Positions 1 through 8,932 of a stretch of 64,000 nucleotides of DNA are shown in pieces. Under the pieces are notes generated by a model. It did not search any database, was not told the DNA's origin, and saw nothing but the letters and a program-made list of their open reading frames with translations. How positions within the stretch are numbered: position 1 is the first letter of the stretch; each line of letters opens with the position of its first letter. The translations under genes were made by a program, and so were the position numbers. Source of the DNA: Cellulomonas palmilytica (GTDB lineage Bacteria; Actinomycetota; Actinomycetes; Actinomycetales; Cellulomonadaceae); contig NZ_CP062221.1 of assembly GCF_021590045.1 (NCBI RefSeq), positions 3,162,001 to 3,226,000 of the forward strand, read 5' to 3'.

Positions 1-192
1 GGCAGCCAGCGCGAACAGCGTGTCGTCGCCACCGCGACCCACGTTGTTGCCGGGGTGGAAGTGGGTGCCGCGCTGGCGGACGATGATCTCGCCGGCCTTG
101 ACGACCTGGCCACCGAAGCGCTTCACGCCCAGGCGCTGGGCGTTCGAGTCGCGACCGTTGCGCGAGGAGCTCGCGCCCTTCTTGTGTGCCAT
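1..192 (-). CDS. rpmA: 50S ribosomal protein L27 (3' end outside the window)
   Basis: L27 is a large-subunit protein near the peptidyl-transferase centre. Reading leftward from the ATG at 192, the protein starts [17 protein letters not shown] and continues through the family motifs [11 protein letters not shown] and [20 protein letters not shown]. This is L27 without the Firmicutes-type cleaved N-terminal extension. About 64 residues are visible and the rest runs off the left edge. It follows rplU on the same strand after 63 bases without a terminator, so the two are probably co-transcribed. Confidence 0.97.
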   Translation of the reverse strand, partial: MAHKKGASSSRNGRDSNAQRLGVKRFGGQVVKAGEIIVRQRGTHFHPGNNVGRGGDDTLFALAA

Positions 193-255
193 GACGAACC
201 TGCTCTCGGGTTGCTCAGAACTGTCGCTGCAGCCGCGGCGTGCCGCGGCGCGAGA

Positions 256-576
256 TCACTTGATGCCGGTGACCTTGAGGCGCGTGAGGGCCTGACGGTG
301 GCCCTGGCGCTTGCGGTAGCCGGTCTTGTTCTTGTACTTGAGGATGTCGATCTTCGGGCCCTTCTCGTCCCGGACGACCTCCGCCGTGACCTTGACCTTC
401 GCGAGCGCACCCGCGTCGGTGGTCACCTTCTCGCCGTCGACGAGCAGGAGTGCCGGCAGCTCGACCGTCGAACCCGCCTCGGCGGCGAGACGGTCGACGA
501 CGACGACGTCGCCGACGGCGACCTTCTCCTGGCGGCCGCCGGCCTTCACGATCGCGTACACCACGTTGCTGCTCAT
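256..576 (-). CDS. rplU: 50S ribosomal protein L21
   Basis: L21 binds 23S rRNA in the large subunit. The 106-residue product begins [19 protein letters not shown] and ends [13 protein letters not shown], and carries the family motif [22 protein letters not shown]. The reading frame is open for 53 more codons upstream, but the [14 protein letters not shown] start matches the family N-terminus, so ATG at 576 is chosen. A consensus promoter lies about 170 nt upstream, leaving a leader of roughly 160 nt that could hold an autoregulatory element; no structure was assigned to it. Order rne-rplU-rpmA is typical of actinobacteria. Confidence 0.97.
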   Translation of the reverse strand: MSSNVVYAIVKAGGRQEKVAVGDVVVVDRLAAEAGSTVELPALLLVDGEKVTTDAGALAKVKVTAEVVRDEKGPKIDILKYKNKTGYRKRQGHRQALTRLKVTGIK

Positions 577-744
577 CTCTGCTCGTCGAACTGCTCGGTC
601 CAAGGTGTCAGGTGCCTGCCAGCGCCCGCGCGCGTCCCACAGCGTCCGGTCAGGACCGGTCCGTCGGGGAGTCGCGTTCGCGCCGACCTCGTTCGTCGAT
701 CGGCGGCACACATGACCAGCGCGCACACGGCGCACCGTCGATCT

Positions 745-773
745 AGGTTACGGACCCCGCGCCGCAGGGTCAA
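745..773 (-). promoter_or_regulatory. Sigma-A type promoter for rplU-rpmA
   Basis: Reading leftward: -35 TTGACC (773-768), a 17-base spacer, and -10 TAACCT (750-745). Both boxes are close to the primary-sigma consensus and transcription would start near 738. This is one of the best core promoters in the window and fits strong ribosomal-protein expression. Confidence 0.75.
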
Positions 774-824
774 ACCTGGTGAGCGCTGCCGCCGTCCGCG
801 GGACGAACGTCACACCGCTCGGGC

Positions 825-855
825 GGTGCTCCCGCGACGTCGCCGCGGGAGCACC
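825..855 (-). terminator. Hairpin terminator downstream of rne
   Basis: Perfect 12-bp inverted repeat, GGTGCTCCCGCG and CGCGGGAGCACC, with a 7-base loop, just past the rne stop codon. There is no U-tract, as is common for high-GC actinobacterial terminators. It separates rne from the rplU promoter. Confidence 0.7.
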
Positions 856-862
856 CTCGCCG

Positions 863-3800
863 TCAGCCGGCGTCGTCCGCCGCGCCCTCGTCCTGCGACG
901 CCTCGTCGGCGTCGAACGTCACGAAGACCGACGGGTCGACCGGGGTCAGCTCGAGCCGCTCCGCGGGGGCGTGCTCCTTGCGCAGCGACGAGAGCTCGGC
1001 GAGCACGTCGAGCTCGGGTCCGGAGGCCTTGTCGGGCTCCCCCGTCCCGCCCTCGGGCGCGTCGACGTCCACCGTCTCTGACGTCGCCGCGACGGACTCG
1101 ACGACGGTGTCGACGACGAGCTCCGCCGCCGGCTCCGTGACCGGCTCGGCCGCGGGCTCCACCGGCGCGGCGGTGGCCTCGACGCCCGTCACGGCCGGCT
1201 CGGGCGCCGGGGCGTCCCCGAGGTGCTCGTGGTCGTGCTCATGGTCGTGCTCGTGGGCGTGCGCAGCCGCCGCGGCGATCGTCGCGAGCGTCGCCTTCAC
1301 GGCCGAGCGCTCCTGCGGGAGCACCGGGACGCCGGCGTGCGCGGCCGCGGGGGCCGTCTCCTTCGCCCCGCCGCGCTTGCGACGCGAGCGCTTGGGCTCG
1401 TCGGTCGCGGCGGGCTGCGGCGCGCCAGCGTCGGGCCGCGGGTTCTTCTCGACCGGCTGGTCGTGCACGATGAAGCCGCGCCCGTGGCAGTGCTCGCACG
1501 TCTCCGAGAACGCCTCGACGAGCCCCTGGCCCACGCGCTTGCGCGTCATCTGGACGAGGCCGAGCGACGTCACCTCGGCGACCTGGTGCTTGGTGCGGTC
1601 CCGCCCGAGGCACTCGACGAGCCGGCGCAGCACGAGGTCACGGTTGGACTCGAGCACCATGTCGATGAAGTCGATGACGATGATGCCGCCGATGTCGCGC
1701 AGCCTCAGCTGCCGGACGATCTCCTCCGCGGCCTCGAGGTTGTTGCGCGTGACGGTCTCCTCGAGCGTGCCGCCCGAGCCGGTGAACTTGCCGGTGTTGA
1801 CGTCGACGACCGTCATCGCCTCGGTGCGGTCGATCACGAGCGAGCCGCCCGAGGGCAGCCAGACCTTGCGGTCCATGCCCTTGGTGAGCTGCTCGTCGAT
1901 ACGGTGCGCCGAGAACACGTCACCCGTGCCCGTGTACTTGGAGACCTTCTGCGCGAGGTCGGGCGCGAGCTCGTCGATGTACGACGAGATGGTCGACCAC
2001 GCGTCGTCGCCCTGGACGACGAGCGACGAGAAGTCGTCGTTGAAGATGTCGCGGACCACGCGGATCGCCATGTCCGGCTCGCCCTGCAGCAGCGCGGGCG
2101 CCGACGCGGTCCTCGACTTCTTCTCGATGGCCTCCCACTGCGACTGCAGGCGCGCGATGTCGGCACGCAGCTCGTCCTCGCTCGCGCCCTCGGCGGCGGT
2201 GCGCACGATCACGCCCGCGGAGTCCGGCACGACCTCGCGCAGGATCTTCTTGAGGCGGTTGCGCTCGGTGTCGGGGAGCTTGCGGCTGATGCCGGTCATG
2301 CCGCCGCCCGGCACGTAGACCAGGTAGCGGCCGGCGAGCGTGACCTGCGAGGTCAGGCGCGCACCCTTGTGGCCGATCGGGTCCTTGGTGACCTGCACGA
2401 GCACCGAGTCGCCGGACTTCAGCGCCTGCTCGATGCGGCGCGGCTGACCCTCGAGCCCGGCCGCGTCCCAGTTCACCTCGCCCGCGTAGAGCACGGCGTT
2501 GCGGCCCTTGCCGACGTCGACGAACGCGGCCTCCATGCTCGGCAGGACGTTCTGCACGCGGCCGAGGTACACGTTGCCGACCATCGACGCCTGCTGCTGG
2601 TTGGAGACGTAGTGCTCGACGAGCACGCCGTCCTCGAGCACGGCGATCTGCGTGCGGCCGTCCTTCTCGCGGACGATCATCGACCGCTCGACCGACTCGC
2701 GGCGCGCCAGGAACTCGGCCTCGGTGATGATCTGGCGGCGACGGCCGGCGTCGCGGCCCTCACGGCGACGCTGACGCTTCGCCTCGAGGCGCGTCGACCC
2801 GCGCAGCGCGGTCACCTCGTCGCCCCGGCGACGCGGCTCGGCGCCACCGTCGCCCTCGCCGGAGCGCGACCCGCGACGACGGCGGCGGCGGCGACGGCTC
2901 GAGCCGCCCTCGCCCTGCTCGTCGTCGCCCTCGTCACCCTCGGGCTCGTCGGCGGCCTCGGCGTCGCCGGACGCCTGCTCGGCGCCCTCGGCCTCGTCGT
3001 CACGGTCGGTGGTCTCGGACCGGCGGCGCCCACGGCCACCGCGGCGACGACGACGGCGCTGGGCCGAGGTCCCCTCGGCGGTCTCGTCCTCGGTCTCCTC
3101 CGACGACGTCGCGGCGTCGGCGTCCGCCGTCACGTCACCGGTCGCGTCCTCGACGTCGGCCGCGACGGGCTCGGCGGTCTCGTCGGACCCGGTCTTCTCC
3201 TCGGGCTTGTCCTGCCCGCCCTCGGCGCGCGCACCGCGACCGCGGCGGCCGCGACGACGACTCGGGCGCTCGCCCTGCGCGTCGTCGCCGGTCTCGCCCG
3301 CGACGCCCTCGACGGACTCGGCGAGGGCCGAGGCGTCGACATCGTCGGGAGCGGCCTCAGGAGCGGCCTCGGCCGCGTGGCGGGCCGCCTGCGAGATCTC
3401 CTCGGGTGACCCGGCGCTCGAGGTCGCACGACGACGCCGCGGCCGGGCCGCGGTGAGGTCGGGGGCCTGGAACAGCAGCGCGGTGGTCGCGAGGCGCGGA
3501 GCGAGCGGCGCGGCCGTCTCGGGTGCGCTCTCGGACGCGGGCTCGGCGGGTGCCTCGTCGGTCGCGGCGTCGGCGTCCTGCTCGGCCGCCTCCTCCTCGT
3601 CCTCCTCGGAGGTCTCCTCGACGACGGGCTCCGGGGCAGTGGTGGCGCGGCGCGAGCGCCGGCGAGCCGGCTTCTCCGCCGCTGCCGGCGTCTCGGCGTC
3701 CTCGACCGGGGCGTCGACCGGCGTCTCGGCGGGCGCGTCGACGAGCGCGGCGTCGACGGGGACGGGGGTGGCGACCGGGCGCGTCGCGGCACGGCGACGG

Positions 3801-4186
3801 CGGGCGGGCTTGGCCGGGGCCTCGGCAGAGGCGGCGTCCGAAGCCTCCGGCGCGGCCTTCTCCGGCGCGGCGGCCTCGGCGGTTCCCGGCGCGGCGGCGT
3901 CGGCGGTGTCCGGCGCCGCGACCTTCTTCGCGCGGGTGCGACGGGCCTTCGCGGGCTTGTCCGCTGCCGGCGTGTCTGCCGCGGCCTTCTCGTCGGACGG
4001 CTCGGCCGCGGCCTCGGCGGAGACCGCCTCGACGGGCGTGTCCGCGGCGGCGTCGCTCGCGACCACCTCGGGCGGAGCGGCGGGGCGCGACGCGCGACGA
4101 CGACGCGGGCGCGTGGTCGTCGGCTCACCCCCGTCCACGCTCGGTGCTGCTGCTGCGTCCAGCTCGGGGGTGTTCTGGTCGGTCAC
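863..4186 (-). CDS. rne: Ribonuclease E/G, actinobacterial type with long N-terminal arm
   Basis: Endoribonuclease for mRNA decay and rRNA/tRNA maturation. The GTG at 4186 is preceded by CAGGAG 8 nt away and gives 1107 residues. Residues 1 to about 500 are low-complexity, rich in Ala, Glu, Pro and Arg, the disordered arm typical of actinobacterial RNase E. The S1 domain starts near residue 535 (VYLGRVQNVLPSMEAAFVD). The DNase I-like subdomain carries the catalytic Asp motifs VDVNTGKFTG (about 795) and IIVIDFIDM (about 837). A Zn-link motif CEHCHGRG lies near 899. The C-terminal tail has an unusual His/Glu/Asp-rich run (1221-1266). The catalytic core sits between two arms, unlike the E. coli enzyme, whose scaffold is C-terminal. 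Confidence 0.95.
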   Translation of the reverse strand: MTDQNTPELDAAAAPSVDGGEPTTTRPRRRRASRPAAPPEVVASDAAADTPVEAVSAEAAAEPSDEKAAADTPAADKPAKARRTRAKKVAAPDTADAAAPGTAEAAAPEKAAPEASDAASAEAPAKPARRRRAATRPVATPVPVDAALVDAPAETPVDAPVEDAETPAAAEKPARRRSRRATTAPEPVVEETSEEDEEEAAEQDADAATDEAPAEPASESAPETAAPLAPRLATTALLFQAPDLTAARPRRRRATSSAGSPEEISQAARHAAEAAPEAAPDDVDASALAESVEGVAGETGDDAQGERPSRRRGRRGRGARAEGGQDKPEEKTGSDETAEPVAADVEDATGDVTADADAATSSEETEDETAEGTSAQRRRRRRGGRGRRRSETTDRDDEAEGAEQASGDAEAADEPEGDEGDDEQGEGGSSRRRRRRRRGSRSGEGDGGAEPRRRGDEVTALRGSTRLEAKRQRRREGRDAGRRRQIITEAEFLARRESVERSMIVREKDGRTQIAVLEDGVLVEHYVSNQQQASMVGNVYLGRVQNVLPSMEAAFVDVGKGRNAVLYAGEVNWDAAGLEGQPRRIEQALKSGDSVLVQVTKDPIGHKGARLTSQVTLAGRYLVYVPGGGMTGISRKLPDTERNRLKKILREVVPDSAGVIVRTAAEGASEDELRADIARLQSQWEAIEKKSRTASAPALLQGEPDMAIRVVRDIFNDDFSSLVVQGDDAWSTISSYIDELAPDLAQKVSKYTGTGDVFSAHRIDEQLTKGMDRKVWLPSGGSLVIDRTEAMTVVDVNTGKFTGSGGTLEETVTRNNLEAAEEIVRQLRLRDIGGIIVIDFIDMVLESNRDLVLRRLVECLGRDRTKHQVAEVTSLGLVQMTRKRVGQGLVEAFSETCEHCHGRGFIVHDQPVEKNPRPDAGAPQPAATDEPKRSRRKRGGAKETAPAAAHAGVPVLPQERSAVKATLATIAAAAAHAHEHDHEHDHEHLGDAPAPEPAVTGVEATAAPVEPAAEPVTEPAAELVVDTVVESVAATSETVDVDAPEGGTGEPDKASGPELDVLAELSSLRKEHAPAERLELTPVDPSVFVTFDADEASQDEGAADDAG

Positions 4187-4218
4187 GCGGAGCGCTCCTG
4201 GGTACCGCGAACCACCGT

Positions 4219-4230
4219 CCACACGTGTGG
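4219..4230. promoter_or_regulatory. Perfect 12-bp palindrome in the rne/cydA divergent region
   Basis: CCACACGTGTGG is a perfect palindrome 33 nt upstream of the rne start codon, in the 429-bp region between divergent rne and cydA. No family was assigned. A dimeric regulator site or a chance palindrome are both possible. Confidence 0.3.
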
Positions 4231-4512
4231 CGGTCCTCGGTCGGTCGGTCGTCGCCCACGCGGCGCGTGGCGACGGAAGTCGTCGGTCGCGGCCGCACTC
4301 CGGGCCGGCGCGCACCATCGCCTGCCTCGTCCGTCCGGGCCGGGTGGGCCTCTCGACGGTGCAGCGGCGGCTGGCGCGCGCAGCGCACTGGGTGCGAGCT
4401 CACGGGTCCGCCTCGCGGTGTGGACGCTCGTCGGACCGCGGTCAGTATCGCACAGCACACCCGTCGAGGCGCGCTCACGACGCCCCGGCGGTTCACGACA
4501 GGACGTCAGGTC

Positions 4513-4530
4513 CCGGGACCTTGGTCCCGG
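4513..4530. promoter_or_regulatory. DevR/DosR-like box upstream of cydA
   Basis: CCGGGACCTTGGTCCCGG has perfect 8-bp arms around a central TT. The core GGGACC-TT-GGTCCC fits the mycobacterial DosR/DevR consensus GGGACT-WW-AGTCCC with T/C and A/G changes at the inner positions. Its centre lies about 32 bp upstream of the putative -10 at 4551-4556, so it overlaps the -35 region, where DosR boxes often sit at activated promoters. A second perfect palindrome, GGTCCCGGGACC (4509-4520), overlaps it. A cognate DevR-like regulator is encoded at 15720-16394. Binding is inferred. Confidence 0.55.
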
Positions 4531-4550
4531 ATGCGTGGACGGTGCCGTCC

Positions 4551-4556
4551 TAGCGT
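4551..4556 (+). promoter_or_regulatory. Putative -10 element of the cydABDC promoter
   Basis: TAGCGT fits TAnnnT. The hexamer 17 bp upstream (CGGATG, 4528-4533) is a poor -35, which suggests that an activator is needed. Transcription from about 4562 would give a leader of roughly 50 nt before the GTG at 4616. Confidence 0.4.
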
Positions 4557-4615
4557 TCCGTGCAGGTGGGGTCACCCCCCGATCCCATGCCGCCCGCACG
4601 CCTTTCGGAGAACAC

Positions 4616-6124
4616 GTGGACGCCCTCGACCTGGCCCGCTGGCAGTTCGGCATCACGACCGTCTACCACTTCATCTTCGTGCCGCTGACGATCGGCCTGT
4701 CGCCGCTCGTCGCGATCATGCAGACGATCTGGTACCGCACGGGCGACGAGCGCTGGCTGCGCCTGACCAAGTTCTTCGGCAAGCTCCTGCTGATCAACTT
4801 CGCGATCGGTGTCGCCACCGGGATCGTGCAGGAGTTCCAGTTCGGGATGGCCTGGAGCGAGTACTCGCGGTTCGTCGGCGACGTGTTCGGTGCGCCGCTC
4901 GCGATGGAGGCGCTCGCCGCGTTCTTCGTCGAGTCGACGTTCCTCGGCCTGTGGATCTTCGGGTGGGACCGCCTGCCGAAGAAGATCCACCTCGCGACGA
5001 TCTGGGCGGTCGCGGTCGCGACGACGTTGTCGGCGTACTTCATCCTCGCGGCGAACTCGTGGATGCAGCACCCGGTCGGCATCACGTACAACTTCGAGAC
5101 CGGCCGCGCCGAGATGAACGACATCGGCGCGGTGCTCACGAACCCGACCGTGCTCGCGGCGTTCCCGCACACGATCACCGCGGCGTGGGTGACCGCGGGC
5201 ACGTTCGTCGCCGGCATCGCCGCCTGGTGGATGGTCAAGAAGGTCCGCTCGGGCGACGTCGCCACGGCGCGTGACGTCTACCGCCCCGCGGTGATCGTCG
5301 GGCTCGTCGCGATGCTGGTCGGCGGCGTCGGCGTCGCGGTCTCGGGCGACGCGCAGGCCAAGCTCATGTTCGAGCAGCAGCCCGCCAAGATGGCGGCGGC
5401 CGAGGGCCTGTGCGAGTCGACCGACGGCGCGTCGTTCTCGATCCTCGCGATCGGCGACCTCACGAACGACTGCGACGGCGTCAAGCACCTCATCGAGATC
5501 CCCGGCCTGACCTCGTTCCTCGCGACGAACGACTTCGACGCGCACATCCGCGGCGTCGACGAGCTGCAGGAGTACTACACGCAGTGGATCGGCGAGTGGG
5601 AGGCCGAGCACGGCGTCGTGTTCGACGAGGACACGGCGTTCTACCCGAACCTCGCGATCACCTACTGGTCGTTCCGCCTCATGATCGGGTTCGGCGCCGG
5701 CTCGGCGGCCCTCGCGCTCGGCGCGCTGTGGCTGCTGCGCAAGAAGGGCTCGGTCACGGACAAGAAGTGGTTCGGCACGCTCGGCGTCGCCGCGATCGCC
5801 ACCCCGTTCCTGGCCTCCTCGTTCGGCTGGATCTTCACCGAGATGGGCCGCCAGCCGTGGGTCGTCGCGCCGAACCCCGACGCGTCGGGCGTCGACGGCG
5901 TCTGGCTGCTCACCGCGCGCGGCGTGTCCACCGTGACGAGCCCCGCGACGATCTGGATCTCCCTGATCGGCTTCACGCTGCTGTACGGCGTGCTCGCGGT
6001 CGTCTGGTACCGCCTCATGCACCGCTACGCGGTCGAGGGCGTCGCCGCGAGCGAGAAGGACCCGAGCCCCGAGGCGCGCGCCGGGTCCGACGACGACACC
6101 ACGACCCTGTCCTTCGCCTACTGA
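4616..6124 (+). CDS. cydA: Cytochrome bd quinol oxidase subunit I
   Basis: Catalytic subunit of the high-affinity terminal oxidase, an integral membrane protein carrying haems b558, b595 and d. The GTG at 4616 follows GGAG with a 5-nt gap and gives 502 residues starting VDALDLARWQFG. Visible family features are the N-terminal haem-ligand His18 (TTVYHFIFVPLTIG), the GRQPW quinol-site motif (EMGRQPWVVAPN) and many hydrophobic helices. The length fits the short-Q-loop class. It leads the cydABDC operon, with cydB 22 nt downstream. A DevR-like box and -10 lie upstream, and no Rex-type site (TGTGA-n8-TCACA) was found. Confidence 0.97.
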   Translation: MDALDLARWQFGITTVYHFIFVPLTIGLSPLVAIMQTIWYRTGDERWLRLTKFFGKLLLINFAIGVATGIVQEFQFGMAWSEYSRFVGDVFGAPLAMEALAAFFVESTFLGLWIFGWDRLPKKIHLATIWAVAVATTLSAYFILAANSWMQHPVGITYNFETGRAEMNDIGAVLTNPTVLAAFPHTITAAWVTAGTFVAGIAAWWMVKKVRSGDVATARDVYRPAVIVGLVAMLVGGVGVAVSGDAQAKLMFEQQPAKMAAAEGLCESTDGASFSILAIGDLTNDCDGVKHLIEIPGLTSFLATNDFDAHIRGVDELQEYYTQWIGEWEAEHGVVFDEDTAFYPNLAITYWSFRLMIGFGAGSAALALGALWLLRKKGSVTDKKWFGTLGVAAIATPFLASSFGWIFTEMGRQPWVVAPNPDASGVDGVWLLTARGVSTVTSPATIWISLIGFTLLYGVLAVVWYRLMHRYAVEGVAASEKDPSPEARAGSDDDTTTLSFAY

Positions 6125-6146
6125 GCCGCGAGACGGAGACATCATC

Positions 6147-7256
6147 ATGGAGCTGACGACCGTCTGGTTCGTCCTGATCGCGGTCCTGTGGACCGGCTAC
6201 CTCGTGCTCGAGGGGTTCGACTTCGGCGTCGGGATGCTGCTCGGCATCCTGCCCAAGAAGAACGACCGCGAGCGCGAGCGCCGCGTCATGATCAACACCA
6301 TCGGCCCCGTGTGGGACGGCAACGAGGTGTGGCTGCTCACCGCCGGCGGTGCGACGTTCGCGGCGTTCCCCGAGTGGTACGCGACCCTGTTCAGCGGGTT
6401 CTACCTGCCGCTGTTCCTCATCCTGCTCGCGCTCATCGTGCGCGTGGTCGCGTTCGAGTGGCGCGGCAAGATCGACGACGACCGCTGGCGGGCCTGGGCG
6501 GACCGCGCGCTGATCGTCGGGTCCTGGCTGCCGGCCGTGCTGTGGGGCGTGGCGTTCGCGAACATCGTGCGCGGCGTCGAGCTCGACGCCGACCACCAGT
6601 ACGTGGGCGGGTTCTTCGCGCTGCTCAACCCGTTCGCGCTGCTCGGCGGCGTGGTGACCGCGCTGATCTTCCTCACGCACGGCGCGATCTTCCTGGCGTT
6701 GAAGTCCGACGGCGACATCCGCACGCGGGCGGGCGCGTTCGCCGCGCGCTCGTCGGTCGCGACGCTCGTCGCGGCGGGCGTGTGGGCCGTGTGGCTGCAG
6801 CTGTCCTACTCCGACGAGGGCTGGACGTGGGCCGCGGTCGCGGTCGCCGCCGTCGCGCTCGTGCTCGTCGTGCTCGCGACCCAGGCCCGGCGCGAGGGCC
6901 AGGCCTTCGCGGCGTCGGCGGTCGCGATCGTCGCGGCCGTCGTGCTGATCTTCGGCTCGCTGTTCCCCGACGTCATGCCCGCGTTCGACCCCGCGAACTC
7001 GCTCACGGTGACGAACGCGGCCTCGACGAGCTACACGCTCACCGTCATGACCTGGGTCGCGGTGATCCTCACGCCGCTCGTCCTGCTCTACCAGGGGTGG
7101 ACGTACTGGGTGTTCCGCAAGCGCCTGACGACCGAGCACCTGCCCGCACCCGCCGGGCTGCGGTTCGAGCGCCCGGTCGAGGCGGGTGCCGGACGAGGCT
7201 CGGGTCAGGCTGCCGGTCAGGAGGACTCCGCGGGATCAGGCACGATCGACGGGTGA
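6147..7256 (+). CDS. cydB: Cytochrome bd quinol oxidase subunit II
   Basis: Membrane subunit pairing with CydA. The 369-residue product begins MELTTVWFVLIAVLWTGYLV and holds the family signature LEGFDFGVGMLLG near residue 25. Eight or nine hydrophobic helices follow, with GPVWDGNEVWLLTAGG in the first third. A polar tail of about 35 residues ends the protein. The start has AGACGGAGA upstream. Its TGA overlaps the GTG of cydD (GTGA), so translation is probably coupled. Confidence 0.96.
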   Translation: MELTTVWFVLIAVLWTGYLVLEGFDFGVGMLLGILPKKNDRERERRVMINTIGPVWDGNEVWLLTAGGATFAAFPEWYATLFSGFYLPLFLILLALIVRVVAFEWRGKIDDDRWRAWADRALIVGSWLPAVLWGVAFANIVRGVELDADHQYVGGFFALLNPFALLGGVVTALIFLTHGAIFLALKSDGDIRTRAGAFAARSSVATLVAAGVWAVWLQLSYSDEGWTWAAVAVAAVALVLVVLATQARREGQAFAASAVAIVAAVVLIFGSLFPDVMPAFDPANSLTVTNAASTSYTLTVMTWVAVILTPLVLLYQGWTYWVFRKRLTTEHLPAPAGLRFERPVEAGAGRGSGQAAGQEDSAGSGTIDG

Positions 7257-8932
7257 AGCCGCTCGACCCGCGCCTGCTGCGCCACGCCCGCGCAGCGCGG
7301 TGGTACGTCGCCCTGACCGTCGCGCTCGGCCTCGTGACGGCCGCCCTGGTGGTCGCGCAGGCGCTGCTGCTGGCGCATGTGCTGGGCCGGGCCGTGACCG
7401 ACGGCGTGGGCCTCGGGGCGGGCGCGTGGGACGCGCTCGCCCCGCTCGTCGGCTGGCTCGTGCTGGTCGTCGCCGCTCGGGTGCTGACCACGGTCGTGCA
7501 GGAGCGGTACGCGCACCGCGCCGCGGCGCGCGCGGTGGCCGAGCTGCGCGAGCGCGTCGTCGCGCACGCCACGGCGCTCGGCCCGCGTCGCCTCGGCGAC
7601 GGCCGCGCGCCGGAGGTGGTGGCGCTCGCGACGCGCGGGCTCGACGACCTCGAGCCGTACTTCGTGCGGTACCTGCCGGCGCTCGTGCTCGCGGCGACCG
7701 TCACCCCCGCGACGCTGCTCGTCGTGCTCGGCCTCGAGTGGGTCTCGGCGGCGATCCTCGCCGCGGTGCTCCCCCTCGTCCCGCTGTTCATGTGGCTCGT
7801 GGGCGTGCTCACGCAGGGCCGCTCGGAGCGCGGCCTCGCGGCGATGCAGCGGCTCTCCGCGCAGGTGCTCGACCTCGTCGCGGGCCTCTCGACGCTGCGC
7901 GCGCTGGGCCGCGAGCGCGGTCCGGGGGCGCGCGTGCAGGCGCTCGGCGACGCGCACCGCCGGGCGACGATGGGCACGCTGCGGATCGCGTTCCTGTCCG
8001 GGATGGTGCTCGAGCTGCTCGCGACGCTGTCGGTCGCGCTCGTCGCGGTCGGGATCGGGCTGCGGCTCGTGAACGGCCACCTGGACCTGGTGACGGGCCT
8101 CGCCGTGCTCGTGCTGGCGCCCGAGGTGCTCGCGCCGCTGCGGGCCGTCGGCGCGCAGTTCCACGCCTCGACGGACGGCGTCGCGGCCGCCGAGGCCGCG
8201 TTCACGCTCCTCGAGGAGCCGCTGCCCGTCGCCTCCGCCGCGACCCGTCCCGCGCCCGACCTGCGCCGCACGCCCGTGCGGCTCGAGCACGTCACGGTCC
8301 GCACCGCCCGCGGCGCGACGCCCGACGACCTGAGCGTCGTCCTGACGCCCGGGCGCGTGACCGCGCTCGCGGGCCCGCCCGGGTCCGGCAAGTCCACCGC
8401 GGTCGAGGTCCTGCTGGGTCTCCTGACGCCCGACGAGGGGCGCGTGGTGATCGGCGACGACGACGCCGTCGTCGTGGCCGCCGGCGCGCCCGGGACGGTC
8501 GACCTCACCGACTTCCGGCGCCAGGTCTCGTGGCTCCCCCAGCGCCCCGTGCTGGAGCCGGGGACGCTCGCGCAGGTCGTGGGTGGCGACGACGAGCAGC
8601 GCGCCGCGGCCGCCGCGGTCACCGGGCTCGACGCCGTGGTCGAGCAGCTGCCCGAGGGCTGGGCGACGCGCGTGGGCCGCGGCGGGCACGGCCTGTCCGT
8701 CGGGCAGGCGCAGCGCGTCGCGCTGACGCGCGCGCTCGTCGTGACCGCGCCGCTCGTCGTGCTCGACGAGCCGACCGCGCACCTCGACGAAGCGAGCGAG
8801 CGCGTGGTGCTGCGCACGGTCGCGGCGCTGCGCGACGCGGGACGCACGGTGCTGCTCGTCGCGCACCGCCCCGCGCTGCTCGCGTGCGCGGACGACGTCG
8901 TGACGCTCGCGGCCGAGCCGGTGGCGTCGTGA
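7253..8932 (+). CDS. cydD: ABC exporter half-transporter CydD (cysteine/glutathione export for cytochrome bd assembly)
   Basis: CydDC exports thiols to the outer face of the membrane and is needed to assemble cytochrome bd. The 559-residue product starts with GTG overlapping the cydB stop. Residues 1 to about 310 form a six-helix ABC transmembrane domain. The C-terminal ATPase has Walker A GPPGSGKST, signature LSVGQAQRVALTRAL (variant VGQ in place of GGQ) and Walker B VVLDEPTAHLD. The stop overlaps the GTG of cydC. Confidence 0.93.
   Translation: MKPLDPRLLRHARAARWYVALTVALGLVTAALVVAQALLLAHVLGRAVTDGVGLGAGAWDALAPLVGWLVLVVAARVLTTVVQERYAHRAAARAVAELRERVVAHATALGPRRLGDGRAPEVVALATRGLDDLEPYFVRYLPALVLAATVTPATLLVVLGLEWVSAAILAAVLPLVPLFMWLVGVLTQGRSERGLAAMQRLSAQVLDLVAGLSTLRALGRERGPGARVQALGDAHRRATMGTLRIAFLSGMVLELLATLSVALVAVGIGLRLVNGHLDLVTGLAVLVLAPEVLAPLRAVGAQFHASTDGVAAAEAAFTLLEEPLPVASAATRPAPDLRRTPVRLEHVTVRTARGATPDDLSVVLTPGRVTALAGPPGSGKSTAVEVLLGLLTPDEGRVVIGDDDAVVVAAGAPGTVDLTDFRRQVSWLPQRPVLEPGTLAQVVGGDDEQRAAAAAVTGLDAVVEQLPEGWATRVGRGGHGLSVGQAQRVALTRALVVTAPLVVLDEPTAHLDEASERVVLRTVAALRDAGRTVLLVAHRPALLACADDVVTLAAEPVAS

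Noticed and set aside
4187..4615. Rex-type redox operator upstream of cydA
   Set aside because: No TGTGA-n8-TCACA-like palindrome was found; the only convincing symmetric sites are the DevR-like box, the overlapping palindrome at 4509-4520 and CCACACGTGTGG.
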